64,000 bases of DNA from Roseibacillus sp. (GCA_002686085.1 NZAC01000011.1:106539-170538), one strand, 5' to 3'; positions 51,276 to 60,684 are shown, numbered from the stretch's first letter. Notes: generated from the letters alone by a model not told the origin. Program-made: numbers and translations.

Positions 51276-53363
51276 CTAGTTCTCCCGCCCCCTGTCCGCT
51301 ACGAGGCTTGAGCGCAAGGCAGACAATGAGGTAGCACCGAGCGACAGGGCCAAGGCGCCGTATACCGTTATTCCTGTTCCTACAATCAGAGCGAGCGCAA
51401 TCATCCTCTGCCACAACGTTCCACTCAACCACGACTCAAGCGCAAGGCCTGCAAGGTAGACTACTGCCCCCATGAGCAGGCTCGCCAGAGCCATCCGCAA
51501 AAGACGTTGCCACTCCGAACGCGGAATCTTTACAAAACCATCCATGCCCCGCCAGAGAAGCACCACATTGACCCAAGCGGAAACTGCAGTTGCGATCGCG
51601 ATTCCAACGTGCCCGTAACCCCCGGGAAGAAGGAGGCGGAAAAGGAGGAGGCTGCACCCGATGTTCACTGCCACTGCCACGCCAGCCATGATCATGGGCC
51701 TCTTTGTATCCTCTCGTGCAAAGTACGCGGGCTGCAGGACCTTGATTAAGACATAACCGGGCAACCCCAGCGCGAATCCCGCCAAAGCCCACCCCGTCTT
51801 AGCCACATCCTCCGCACTGAATTTCTCTCCAGCAAAGAGACCCTGAATCAGGGGCTCGTGAACAGCCACCATCGCAGCAGCCGCGGGAAGGGTGAGAAGC
51901 ATGGCCAATTCCATGCCCCGAAGAATACTGTGGGCCGCTTCCGCCTCTCGACCACTACGAAGACGGCGAGTCACCTCCGGCAAGAGCACGATTCCAAGAG
52001 CAATCCCGATCATTCCCAAAGGCAGCTGATTGACCCTGTCCGCGTAATAGAGAGTCGAAATGGCTCCCTGCTGAAAAGACGCAATCACCCCACCCACCAA
52101 AAGATTCACCTGCTGAATTCCGGCGGCAATCACCCCCGGACCCATCAGGAAAAGGAGCTTTTTGAGTTCCGGATTCCAGAGAGGCTTGTGAGGAACCATC
52201 GCAGCCCCAGCCCGGCTACACGCAATCCAGAGAACCACAAATTGCAAAAATCCAGCCAGCGCAACTCCCCAAGCGAGGGACTTCCCTACCTCAAGATCTC
52301 CCTCCCAGCGCATGAACCACACCAATCCCAGAGATCCCAGCATGACAAGATTCAGTAGAATGGGAGCGCCCGCGGGAACGGCAAAATACCTGAAGGTGTT
52401 CAAGACGCCACTCAAGTGCGCGACAAGAGCCATGAAAAACAGGTAACAGAACATGATCCGCGAAAGAGCCACCGTGAGATCAAAATTCTCGGGGTGATTC
52501 CGGAAAATACGCAGGACCGCTTCCCGGATCTCCGTACCCTCGTCGACCTTTCCGACCATCACCCGGACAACAAAGTGTTCCATCCCGTGATCCTGCGGCA
52601 ACTGAATACGAGCCAATCCCGTCGGATCCATTCCAAAAATAACCTCCAATACATCTTCGCCCTCTCTTGGAACAAAGCGTTTCCGAGGATCAACATCACG
52701 CCCTACCCCGCTGTGCTTGTCCCCACTGAGGCTGAGCTGGGTAAGGATAAGCCCTTCGGAGGCGATCTCCTTCTGTCCACTGGCGACTATCGGGAATCCC
52801 TCATCTTTCAATGAGACCAGTAGCTTGCGCTTGTTACCCTCGGGGTCAAGGAGGTGCATGTCCTCGACCCTCGTTCTCGCAGACCAGTGTCTTACCGCAG
52901 CTTCGGACTTACCGGTAATTTGAAAGTAAATTTCCCGCGCACCCTTGACGTCGACCCTGGACTCATAAAACGACTTACCGTGACCGATTCCCCCAAGGTC
53001 TTTCTCGAACTTCGGCAGAAATCCCGGGACAACCACCATCATAATCCAGTGCATGCATGGAATCGCAACTAGGGTCAGGATCCCTACTGCCCAGACCAGT
53101 GCTGAAAAGGTATTTCGGGCAAAGCCTACTGCTGCTTCACTCCCCAGCTCTTCACACTTTCGACCGAAGAGTGGAACAAAGGCCGCATTATAGGCACCCT
53201 CGCCGAAAATTCGGCGAAACATGTTAGGAAAGCGAAAGGCTGCCACGAAGGCATCTGCCACCGGCCCGGTTCCCACGAACCTGGCGATCAGAACGTCCCT
53301 CAGGAACCCAAGAATTCGGCTCACCAAGGTGAGCCCGGACACCGTCATCATTGCCCGCAACAT
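51276..53363 (-). CDS. murJ: MurJ-type lipid II flippase with large extracytoplasmic insertion
   Basis: The 695-aa protein matches MurJ/MviN: VSRILGFLRDVLIARFVGTGPVADAFVAAFRFPNMFRRIFGEGAYNAAFVPLF at the start, and later SRIMFCYLFFMALVAHLSGVLNTFRYF and LPLGMIGIALGIVLLPEV. MurJ is usually about 500 residues and moves lipid II across the inner membrane for peptidoglycan synthesis. Here about 175 residues are inserted between helix 3 and helix 4 (roughly 116-290). The insert is beta-rich and charged (REIYFQITGKS, EGLILTQLSL, HFVVRVMVG), so it should sit in the periplasm. Transmembrane part is otherwise normal. Confidence 0.9.
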   Translation of the reverse strand: MLRAMMTVSGLTLVSRILGFLRDVLIARFVGTGPVADAFVAAFRFPNMFRRIFGEGAYNAAFVPLFGRKCEELGSEAAVGFARNTFSALVWAVGILTLVAIPCMHWIMMVVVPGFLPKFEKDLGGIGHGKSFYESRVDVKGAREIYFQITGKSEAAVRHWSARTRVEDMHLLDPEGNKRKLLVSLKDEGFPIVASGQKEIASEGLILTQLSLSGDKHSGVGRDVDPRKRFVPREGEDVLEVIFGMDPTGLARIQLPQDHGMEHFVVRVMVGKVDEGTEIREAVLRIFRNHPENFDLTVALSRIMFCYLFFMALVAHLSGVLNTFRYFAVPAGAPILLNLVMLGSLGLVWFMRWEGDLEVGKSLAWGVALAGFLQFVVLWIACSRAGAAMVPHKPLWNPELKKLLFLMGPGVIAAGIQQVNLLVGGVIASFQQGAISTLYYADRVNQLPLGMIGIALGIVLLPEVTRRLRSGREAEAAHSILRGMELAMLLTLPAAAAMVAVHEPLIQGLFAGEKFSAEDVAKTGWALAGFALGLPGYVLIKVLQPAYFAREDTKRPMIMAGVAVAVNIGCSLLLFRLLLPGGYGHVGIAIATAVSAWVNVVLLWRGMDGFVKIPRSEWQRLLRMALASLLMGAVVYLAGLALESWLSGTLWQRMIALALIVGTGITVYGALALSLGATSLSALRSSLVADRGREN

Positions 53364-53430
53364 CCGCCTTCAGAATGCCTTATTCATTCCGAACATTCAA
53401 TGCCTCATCGAGGGACACATCAAAGGCTCT

Positions 53431-54465
53431 TCAACGGAACGCTGCGCGGCGCAAACGGTCCATAATGGCAGAACCAAGACCCACATCGCTGACAGGCTCA
53501 GCCACGATTGCATCGATCCCCTCAGCATCCAGACTACGCAGGGAATGGAAAAAACGAACTGCGGCCTCCGCTAATTTCCCCTTGCCGGGGCTGAGGACCT
53601 CCACCCGGACCCAGTCATGGCGTTCGAGATAGCCATCCTTGGCCTCTCCCCTGTAACTCAGAAGAGCGTAGCGTTTGCCCTCTTCCGGCTCAAATTCCTC
53701 CGGGCTATCATGCAGCAGAACCGGAATCTCCGGGGCGTAATGAGAATCGAGGCTACCCGGAGCCTCTGGCCGATCACCCTTACCCCGGCCAGCTCTCAGA
53801 ACCTTGCCAAACTTCTGGAGTTCTTCCCGGGTTACCGGACCGGGCCGAAGCAATCGGAAGACAGGGCGTTTCTCTCCCACCTCTACTGCAATGATCGTAC
53901 TCTCCAATCCGTTCGAGCAAGCTCCTCCATCCACAATGAGGGGAATGCTCCCCTTCAGCTCGTCCAACACCGCACTCGCCGAGGTAGGGCTGATGCGACC
54001 AAAGCGATTAGCACTCGGAGCAGCGATAGGACCTAAGTCCTTAGTGAGAAGCCGCATGACCTCGTGCTTGCTGACACGCACTGCCACCGTAGGGAGGCCA
54101 CTGGTCACAAGATCGGGAATGTCCTCATGCTTTGGCAGGACCATCGTCAATGGTCCCGGCCAGAAGGCTTTTGCCAACTGCCGCACAACGTCCTCAAGTT
54201 CCTCGGAAACAACCGCTACCCGATGGAGATCCCGAATACCCGCTATATGCACAATGAGGGGATCGAAGGAGGGACGGCCCTTGGCCTCGAAAACCTTGGC
54301 CACCGCCTCCGCATTAAAAGCATCAGCCCCCAACCCATAAACGGTCTCGGTGGGAAGCGCCACCACCTCTCCCGCCCTCAGAACCTTGGCTGCATCCTCC
54401 GCAACCGCCCGCCAGTTTTCAAAGTCAGCTATTTCCACCCGGGTCTGCACGCCAAACTGTAACAA
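53431..54465 (-). CDS. tsaC: Sua5/YwlC-type threonylcarbamoyl-AMP synthase
   Basis: The 344-aa protein has the YrdC core: EVVALPTETVYGLGADAF, KVFEAKGRPSFDPLIVHI and SGLPTVAVRVSKHEV, then APSANRFGRISPTSA. About 130 extra C-terminal residues form the Sua5 domain, so the long Sua5 form applies rather than short TsaC. It makes threonylcarbamoyl-AMP, the first step of the t6A modification of tRNA. It is 67 bp upstream of murJ and probably in one operon with it. Confidence 0.93.
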   Translation of the reverse strand: MLQFGVQTRVEIADFENWRAVAEDAAKVLRAGEVVALPTETVYGLGADAFNAEAVAKVFEAKGRPSFDPLIVHIAGIRDLHRVAVVSEELEDVVRQLAKAFWPGPLTMVLPKHEDIPDLVTSGLPTVAVRVSKHEVMRLLTKDLGPIAAPSANRFGRISPTSASAVLDELKGSIPLIVDGGACSNGLESTIIAVEVGEKRPVFRLLRPGPVTREELQKFGKVLRAGRGKGDRPEAPGSLDSHYAPEIPVLLHDSPEEFEPEEGKRYALLSYRGEAKDGYLERHDWVRVEVLSPGKGKLAEAAVRFFHSLRSLDAEGIDAIVAEPVSDVGLGSAIMDRLRRAAFR

Positions 54466-54515
54466 TTAATTGTTATGGTTTAGAATTTAGAAATTCACTT
54501 TAAACTACCGTCCTG

Positions 54516-55064
54516 ATGAGCGGAGGAGAGACATTTCCCAGCGAAAACATAATTCTGATTGGGTTCATGGGGTCAGGAAAATCCTCTATTGCCCGTGATC
54601 TCTCCACCGCACTGGGATACCCGGTGGTAGATACCGACTCTCTGGTCGTCGAGCAGGCAGGTAAGCCGATTCCTGCGATTTTCGAAGAGAATGGTGAGGA
54701 GGAGTTCAGGGACCGTGAGACTGCTGTGCTTACCGAACTGGAACAATCTGGCCCAACCCACCGGATTGTCGCCACCGGCGGCGGCATTGTCGAACGCCCA
54801 GCCAACCGCAATATCCTGAAAAAAATGGGCTTTGTCGTCTGGCTCGTGGTGTCCCCGGAGGAAATCCTGCGGCGCACTGCCAAGAACCGCGAGAGGCCAC
54901 TTCTTAATACCGACGATCCGGAGGAAACAATCCGCCGTTTGCTCGAGAGGCGAGTGGACTTCTACCGGGATACCGCACATCAGGAGATTGAAACTGATGA
55001 TCTCACCTTCCCGGAAATTACTACCGGAATCGTTGAATCGGCTCGCTACTTTTTCTCTGGTTGA
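54516..55064 (+). CDS. aroK: Shikimate kinase
   Basis: The 182-aa protein has Walker A GFMGSGKSS, the substrate aspartate in VVDTDSLVVEQAG, EFRDRETAVL, the GGG of VATGGGIVERP, and the lid NRERPLLNTDDP. These identify shikimate kinase, which phosphorylates shikimate in aromatic amino acid synthesis. Length is normal. It is divergent from the Sua5 gene and followed by queG after 33 bp. Confidence 0.92.
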   Translation: MSGGETFPSENIILIGFMGSGKSSIARDLSTALGYPVVDTDSLVVEQAGKPIPAIFEENGEEEFRDRETAVLTELEQSGPTHRIVATGGGIVERPANRNILKKMGFVVWLVVSPEEILRRTAKNRERPLLNTDDPEETIRRLLERRVDFYRDTAHQEIETDDLTFPEITTGIVESARYFFSG

Positions 55065-55097
55065 AGAACGGCCCGTTCCCTGTCACGTCCTATCTCC

Positions 55098-56162
55098 GTG
55101 GATCCCGTCATCGCCAAGCGTAACGTAAAGTTCATTGCCACCAAGCTCGGCTTTGACGATTGCCGGGTTGCGCCTGCCCGCAGGGCGAGGCATGCCGATG
55201 AGTTTCTGCGCTGGGCGGCGGAGGGTAAGGCCGGTGACATGAAATGGCTTGAGCGCGATCCCGAGCGCCGAACCGACCCCCGCAATATTCTTCCCGGTGC
55301 GCAAGCTGTTGTCTGCCTTGCCCTTAACTACTACCCGGGACCGGCCGACCCTAATCCAGCCTATCAGATCGCCCGCTATTCCTGGAATGAGGACTACCAC
55401 GACATCATCGAGGAAAAGCTCAGAGATCTCGACCTTGCAATGAAGGAGCTTGGCGGCACCCAGCGTTACTACGTGGATACCGGTCCGGTTCTTGAAAGAG
55501 ATATGGCAACCGAGTCCGGACTGGGATGGAATGGGAAATCCTGTGTTCAAATCCACCGCCGGTTGGGGGCGTGGTTTTTTCTTGCCGAATTAATCACCAC
55601 TCTTCCACTTGAGCCCGATACGCCGACCCAGAATTACTGTGGGAAGTGTATCGCCTGTATCGACACGTGCCCCACAAATGCCATCACTCGCCCTCACCAC
55701 GTGGACGCGCCAAGGTGCATTTCCTACCTCACCATTGAACACAAGGGCTCCATCCCCGAGGAACTCCGTCCTCTCATCGGGAACCGTCTCTACGGATGCG
55801 ATGACTGCCTCGCAGTCTGCCCGTGGAACCGTTTTGCAAAAGCCAGTCGTGATATTCGTTTCCATGCACGAACGGAAGTATTCGAACATCAGCTTCGTGA
55901 TTTCCTAGCGCTCACAGACGAGCAATTTCGCAGTCTCTTCAGGAAATCACCAATTAAGCGTATCAAGAGAAATCGCTTTCTTCGTAACGTTTGTGTCGTC
56001 CTCGGGAACGTTGGTGATTCTGGAGATCTCCCCGCCTTAGAGGCTGCCGTGGAAACAGAGGACCCCCTCATTGCCGAACACGCGGCGTGGGCGATCAGCC
56101 AGATCAAAGAACGCATGGATCCGACGACATGCACTTCAGGAGCTCGCAATCTCCCCGCGTAA
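55098..56162 (+). CDS. queG: Epoxyqueuosine reductase
   Basis: The 354-aa protein opens with the DUF1730/QueG region (FDDCRVAPARRARHADEFLRWAAEGKAGDMKWLERDPERR). It has two 4Fe-4S sites: CGKCIACIDTCPTNAI, and CDDCLAVCPWNRFA together with an upstream RCISYLTIEHKG. A HEAT-like tail (LGNVGDSGDLPALEAAVETED) completes the standard layout. QueG reduces epoxyqueuosine to queuosine in tRNA, using cobalamin. The end overlaps the convergent permease gene by 27 bp. Confidence 0.95.
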   Translation: MDPVIAKRNVKFIATKLGFDDCRVAPARRARHADEFLRWAAEGKAGDMKWLERDPERRTDPRNILPGAQAVVCLALNYYPGPADPNPAYQIARYSWNEDYHDIIEEKLRDLDLAMKELGGTQRYYVDTGPVLERDMATESGLGWNGKSCVQIHRRLGAWFFLAELITTLPLEPDTPTQNYCGKCIACIDTCPTNAITRPHHVDAPRCISYLTIEHKGSIPEELRPLIGNRLYGCDDCLAVCPWNRFAKASRDIRFHARTEVFEHQLRDFLALTDEQFRSLFRKSPIKRIKRNRFLRNVCVVLGNVGDSGDLPALEAAVETEDPLIAEHAAWAISQIKERMDPTTCTSGARNLPA

Positions 56163-58001
56163 TTTACGCCGCATCCAATCTGAGAGAACGTCTCCTGCAA
56201 ACACAACCGCAACTCCAAGGAGAACATAAAACAGCATCTCGTCGTAACGAAGCCAGTTATGTGCGATTGAGACATAGTAGCCAAGTGATGAGATGCCCAG
56301 CATCCCGAGGATCGTTGCCTCCCGGATACAAGTCTCCCATCGATAAAAGAAAAAGAGGAGAAAGCGGTTGAAGGACAACGGAGCCAGGCTTCCGCAATAG
56401 GATTGGACTCGCCCCGCACCACTTTGGATCCAATGCCTCGGAACCTCTGGCCTCTGATTCTCCATCACCTCTCCCCACAATCGACCCAGAATGCCGAGAT
56501 TATGGAGCGCCAGGGCGAACACGAGAGGCCACGCGCTTGGCCCAAGTAGACCAACGAGGAGAAAGGCGTAGACATATTCCGGCACCGCCCGGGCGAGAAT
56601 AAAAAGGCTCCGGGTCAAAAAACCGACTCCACTCCACCACCAATGAACCCATCGGGAAGCGGCCCCAAGAACACCGAATGGCTCGCCCCGGGCGAGCGCC
56701 CGACTTCCTGCAGGGAGAAGCAAAGCAGCTCCCATAGCTGCAAGAACTATCGCTGAGCTGGCAATCGCCACGGTATTAAGCAGTGCCTCTGCTCCGTTTC
56801 GTGACCATAGATCCACCGCCCAATCCTTTACTGCCTTCCCCTTCCCCTCCAAGGCCTCTATCCGCTCGCTTCCGGATGCCGTAGAATTCTCAGGGCGGGC
56901 TGGTGCCGGGGTCAGCTTGGTAAGAAACCGACCTATCCGCGCATCCCGTTGCTCCGCAGCCATATTTATTCCGAGCTCTCTCCCATTGGTCCATGAGATT
57001 AAAACCAGCATCATACCCGCGAGGAGCCCTCCCCGCACTATCCAGTCGCGCGGCGCTGTTCGCCGCAAACGCGCTTCGGACCTCCCCGATTCCAACTTGC
57101 TGAGTTCCGGCACCGCCTTTCGAGTCGCGCCCCGGTTCAACCTATCTCGAAGGCGGGCACCCAAGGTATCAACTCCCACCACCACGATCACTAGGGCATA
57201 GAGCTGGGTCCATACCTCTCCATAATAGAGGCTCTCATAAGACTGGCGAATTCCCAGCCCGATGGTTTCGACACCAATGAAGCCAAGGACCGCGGACGAA
57301 CGCAGAGCGCATTCGAACCGATAGACGGTGTAAGTAAGCATCTCTGGTAATGCAGAAGGCAGAAGCGCACTCAAAAAGGCCTGCACCGGAGAGGCTCCCG
57401 TAGCCATGAGCGTGGAACGGGAACCCTGGGATTGCTCATCGATTAATTCGGAGAAGACCTTGCCAAGTGTTCCCGCGAAGGGCAGCGCCAGCGCACTGCA
57501 CGCCGCGATAGGGGCATCTCCAAGGGCCGAGAGAAAAAATAGCGCCCAGACCAGCTCATGAATCGATCGTCCCAGGGTAATGAGAAAGCGGCAACCCCAC
57601 CGGAGCAGGCGAAGCATACCTCGCATTATAGTCCTCCCTACGGGGGCCTTCCCATACCGCATTCCTCCGGGCCACCATGCGGACGAGGCAAGAAACCCCA
57701 GCACCAGTCCCGAAGGCACCGCGAGACTGATCGCGATTAGTGCATAACGGAAAGTACGAAGCAGGCTCTCTCCCAAGCGGAGGAGGAACGGACGAGCATC
57801 CTGGGGAAGGGAAGGATTCTCATCGGCAAGAGAGGGCGAAAGAGCTGCTCCGAAGAAACGTCCTGCCTCAGCAAAGGGATCCGCACCTTCACTCAGCTGG
57901 ATAATCCGGGGTCCCAGAACCCATCCGGAAACCAGGAGCACACCAAGCAACGCCACTACCGCCAGGCGCTTTCCAAGCCAGAATGTGCCTGGCACTTTCA
58001 C
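56136..58001 (-). CDS. Fused double PhnE-type ABC permease
   Basis: The 621-aa protein contains two complete permease units in one chain. Each has five to six hydrophobic segments and an EAA-like loop: TLGKVFSELIDEQSQGSRSTLMATGASPVQAF then LRSSAVLGFIGVETIGLGI in the first half, and LGILGRLWGEVMENQRP then IREATILGMLGISSLGYYV in the second. A charged linker of about 100 residues separates them. Such permeases usually occur as separate 260-aa chains. It would form the whole channel of the phosphonate- or selenate-type importer with the ATPase gene, which it overlaps by ATGA. Confidence 0.88.
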   Translation of the reverse strand: MKVPGTFWLGKRLAVVALLGVLLVSGWVLGPRIIQLSEGADPFAEAGRFFGAALSPSLADENPSLPQDARPFLLRLGESLLRTFRYALIAISLAVPSGLVLGFLASSAWWPGGMRYGKAPVGRTIMRGMLRLLRWGCRFLITLGRSIHELVWALFFLSALGDAPIAACSALALPFAGTLGKVFSELIDEQSQGSRSTLMATGASPVQAFLSALLPSALPEMLTYTVYRFECALRSSAVLGFIGVETIGLGIRQSYESLYYGEVWTQLYALVIVVVGVDTLGARLRDRLNRGATRKAVPELSKLESGRSEARLRRTAPRDWIVRGGLLAGMMLVLISWTNGRELGINMAAEQRDARIGRFLTKLTPAPARPENSTASGSERIEALEGKGKAVKDWAVDLWSRNGAEALLNTVAIASSAIVLAAMGAALLLPAGSRALARGEPFGVLGAASRWVHWWWSGVGFLTRSLFILARAVPEYVYAFLLVGLLGPSAWPLVFALALHNLGILGRLWGEVMENQRPEVPRHWIQSGAGRVQSYCGSLAPLSFNRFLLFFFYRWETCIREATILGMLGISSLGYYVSIAHNWLRYDEMLFYVLLGVAVVFAGDVLSDWMRRKLRGEIASS

Positions 58002-58768
58002 AAGACCACCGCCTTGTCTCCGAGATCAAAGAGAGCCGAGAGGCCTTCACTCCCCAACTCAGAGGGTTTCCCATCGAAATGAACGTTTCCATGCTTGAGT
58101 CCCACAAGGCGCGGAAAAAATTCCCGTGCGAGATCCAGTTGGTGCATGGATACCAGAAGAGTCAGGCCTTCCTCTTCACTCAGACGAGTCAGGAGCTCAA
58201 GGACATCCCGGGCACGGGCCGGGTCAACTGCGGAAACGGGCTCGTCTGCCAGAATAACCGCCGGCTCCTGGAAAAGTGCCCTCGCCACCGCCACCCGCTG
58301 TTGCTGCCCGCCGGAGAGTGTATCCGCTCGGTCATACATTTTTTCCGCAATTCCGACCCGCTCCAGAAGCTCATAAATGCGCCGGCGGACTCCTACCGCC
58401 GGCAGGATTAAATCACGCAGGCTTCCCAGAATTGACCTTCGCCCGCATCGCCCTGCGACGACATTCTGAAGAACTCGCAAATTGGGCACAAGGCCCAGAT
58501 CCTGGGGGAGATAGCCCAATCGCGACCGTAACTCTCTGAGCTTTCGTTCCCCGAGAACGAGGGGATTGCAGCCCAGCACCCGGACCTCCCCACGGTCCGG
58601 TGCGAGCTGCGCTCCAAACAGGCGAAGAAGCGTCGTCTTACCGCTTCCGGAGGCCCCAATTAGGGCCACTCGCTCGCCCCTGGCGATCTGGAGATCGATG
58701 CTCGAGAGTGCATGCACTGCCCCAAAGCTCTTGCGAGCCTGGGAAAGCTCGAACACCGTCTCCATCAT
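57998..58768 (-). CDS. phnC: PhnC-type ABC transporter ATP-binding protein
   Basis: The 256-aa protein has Walker A GASGSGKTTLLR, signature TLSGGQQQRVAVARALF, Walker B VILADEPVSAVDPARAR and the switch histidine in LVSMHQLDLAREFFPRLVGL. The phrase 'SMHQ.DLA' and overall length point to the phosphonate (PhnC) importer class. It energises the fused permease, with which it shares a 4-base overlap, and follows the binding-protein gene by 24 bp. Confidence 0.9.
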   Translation of the reverse strand: MMETVFELSQARKSFGAVHALSSIDLQIARGERVALIGASGSGKTTLLRLFGAQLAPDRGEVRVLGCNPLVLGERKLRELRSRLGYLPQDLGLVPNLRVLQNVVAGRCGRRSILGSLRDLILPAVGVRRRIYELLERVGIAEKMYDRADTLSGGQQQRVAVARALFQEPAVILADEPVSAVDPARARDVLELLTRLSEEEGLTLLVSMHQLDLAREFFPRLVGLKHGNVHFDGKPSELGSEGLSALFDLGDKAVVL

Positions 58769-58792
58769 CCTCGGATCTTTACCCTCGTCGAC

Positions 58793-59692
58793 TCAGTCGA
58801 ACGAGACCTTTTCCATCACGGCCGCGATGCCTGCGAAAGTCTCATTGTTGACCTTCACCAATTTTTCCCGACCCAGTGCCTTGAGAGCCGCCTCGTCCTG
58901 ACAATCCACCAGCGCTTGCTGCAGTTTGTCCAGAAATCCCTCACCGAAGGCATTCTCCAGATCTGGATGAGCGGTCATGTTGTAATCGGCATACGTCGGT
59001 GTTTCCCATATTTTCACACACTTTTCCGGGTCTACCTTCCCAGCTGCTACCAACTTTTCGTAGGTGCCAAAGCTCAACGCGCCAGCTTGGAAGGATCCAT
59101 CCTGCACCAGCATTGCAGTCTTGTCATGCGCTCCGGAGAATCCAGGCTTTTCCTTGAAGAACTCCATAGGAGTCTTCCCGGTGTTCTCGATGATGAAATG
59201 GCTCGGCATGATACACCCCGAGGTTGAACTGGAACTGCCATAGGTAAATTTCAGGTCAGCAATGGCAGTCGGAAAGTCTTCCGAGGCTTCCAGTCCAGTC
59301 GAGGCATTGGCGATAAAGTAGGATTTAAAGGCGAGATCTTTCTGACCAGCGACGAGCGCACGGGCACCCGGCACTCGGGACATGGCCTGCACTCCAGTGA
59401 CTCCACCAAACCAGGCCAGCTGAACATCGTTGTTTTCAAATTTCTCCACCGAAGCTCCGTAATTGATCGACGGGACAAACTCCACGTCGATTCCCAGAGC
59501 CTTGGAGAGATAATCTGCTACCGGTTGAAACCTCTCCTTCTGCGCGGTTGTATCTTCATCCGGGATCGCTGAGAAGCGAAGTACCTTCACAGCTGCCTCA
59601 TTTTCTGCAGATTCCTTTTCATTTCCTCCACAGGCGATGAGGAGGCCAGCTATTCCTGCTACCGCCAGGCGCGGCAGTGTATTTTTGATCAT
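58793..59692 (-). CDS. PhnD-like ABC substrate-binding lipoprotein (phosphonate or putative selenate type)
   Basis: The 299-aa protein has a lipobox (LLIAC, Cys21) and then the PhnD fold: VLRFSAIPDEDTTAQKERFQPVADYLSKALGI, VQLAWFGGVTGVQA, YGSSSSTSGCIMPSHFI and SGAHDKTAMLVQDGSFQAGAL. The IPDE, WFGG and YADYN segments recall both phosphonate-binding proteins and the 'putative selenate' subfamily; the sequence alone does not separate them. It captures the ligand outside the inner membrane for the downstream ATPase and fused permease. Its 242-bp upstream region is structured. Confidence 0.88.
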   Translation of the reverse strand: MIKNTLPRLAVAGIAGLLIACGGNEKESAENEAAVKVLRFSAIPDEDTTAQKERFQPVADYLSKALGIDVEFVPSINYGASVEKFENNDVQLAWFGGVTGVQAMSRVPGARALVAGQKDLAFKSYFIANASTGLEASEDFPTAIADLKFTYGSSSSTSGCIMPSHFIIENTGKTPMEFFKEKPGFSGAHDKTAMLVQDGSFQAGALSFGTYEKLVAAGKVDPEKCVKIWETPTYADYNMTAHPDLENAFGEGFLDKLQQALVDCQDEAALKALGREKLVKVNNETFAGIAAVMEKVSFD

Positions 59693-59757
59693 GGTTTGAC
59701 GTGTGTTTCTTGTTTTTTAGTTAGGGCAAGCGGAGCGTCCAAGGGCTCTTCAAGTGC

Positions 59758-59801
59758 ACAAAAAAACCGCAGGTCCACTGAGAGTAAGCGAGACCATGCG
59801 G
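59758..59801 (-). terminator. Intrinsic terminator in the leader before the phnD-like gene
   Basis: On the minus strand CCGCA-T-GGTC pairs with GACC-TGCGG (9 bp with one bulge) and is followed by seven T. It lies 134 nt after the HAD gene stop and about 66 nt before the phnD-like ATG. A competing hairpin (CGGCAACCTGCCG) shares its 5' arm. It either ends the HAD transcript or acts as an attenuator. Confidence 0.75.
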
Positions 59802-59880
59802 CAGGTTGCCGTTTCGCTGAGCGCCGACCGACGCTCGGTAATTCTTTCTCGTTTTCGTCTCATGGAACCGCAATGTTTTC

Positions 59881-59916
59881 CGGAGGGAGAAGCCTATCAA
59901 CTAATTGCTCCCTCGG
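59881..59916 (-). promoter_or_regulatory. Stable hairpin in the HAD-phnD interval
   Basis: GAGGGAG and CTCCCTC pair perfectly around an 18-nt loop, with CC/GG extending the stem past one bulged base. It begins about 20 nt after the HAD stop and has no T-run, so it is more likely a structured part of the leader or an mRNA 3' stabiliser. Confidence 0.5.
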
Positions 59917-59934
59917 AAAGGAAAAGGAAGCTCA

Positions 59935-60684
59935 TTATCCAGCACTCCCTGCGTCCAGTCCACATATCTGCTTAAGACACCGGAGAGCCATCGCTCGCCG
60001 GTTGGAGAACGGCCGACTGGGGCATACGGCTTTCCATCCACGGCTCTCCGCAATCTTCCTCAGAGCCTCTCCCGGATTCACAACAGTGACCTCCTCACAC
60101 AGTTCCAGCATGGGCAGATCCACCGTGCTGTCCGAGAAGCCACTGCTATTCTGTTGGATCCCCTTTTCGAGGACTTCTCCCTCCTCGAGGAGCCGTGATA
60201 CTTTTACCTCCCGCTTGTTGTTGCCCCCAATAAAATCAGGGAAAAGCGGCATCGTGCTTTCAAACTCAACTCTCGTCCCGTAACTCGCATCAAACCCCAG
60301 CGCCTCTCCAAGAGGCCGAGCATAAAACTCAGGACTCGCCGAGACCAGAACCAACCGGCGCCCCTTCGCACGCTCTTCTGCAAGCACCTCCAGCATTGAT
60401 GGATAAAACGACCGCGGCACATGGTAAGCCACAAATTCCTCTACCAGTTCTTCAAGTTGCTGACGTGGCATTCTCCAGAGAAAGGACAGGAAGATTCTCT
60501 TCATCCCCTCGGATCCAAGCACTCTCGAAAGGACGAGAAAGGGAACAAAGACAACGAGGTAGAGCCTGCGCACAGGCTCCTTCCGCAGCACCCAGTTGCA
60601 GAAAAGAAGCTGGGTGTCCCAAGCGATCAAGGTCTGGTCGAGATCAAAGAGTGCAAGACCACCTGTTCTCTTTTGTTGAGCCAT
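59935..60684 (-). CDS. HAD-IB family hydrolase (phosphoserine phosphatase-like)
   Basis: The 249-aa protein has HAD motif I FDLDQTLIAWDT, motif II LVSASPEFYA, a lysine at KREVK and motif III FSDSTVDLPML. The helical cap with VFVPFLVLSRVLGSEGMKRIFL matches the IB subfamily, which includes phosphoserine phosphatase-like enzymes. Substrate not known. It is divergent from the first cyclophilin gene and upstream of the phnD-like gene, but a terminator in between argues against one operon. Confidence 0.88.
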   Translation of the reverse strand: MAQQKRTGGLALFDLDQTLIAWDTQLLFCNWVLRKEPVRRLYLVVFVPFLVLSRVLGSEGMKRIFLSFLWRMPRQQLEELVEEFVAYHVPRSFYPSMLEVLAEERAKGRRLVLVSASPEFYARPLGEALGFDASYGTRVEFESTMPLFPDFIGGNNKREVKVSRLLEEGEVLEKGIQQNSSGFSDSTVDLPMLELCEEVTVVNPGEALRKIAESRGWKAVCPSRPFSNRRAMALRCLKQICGLDAGSAG

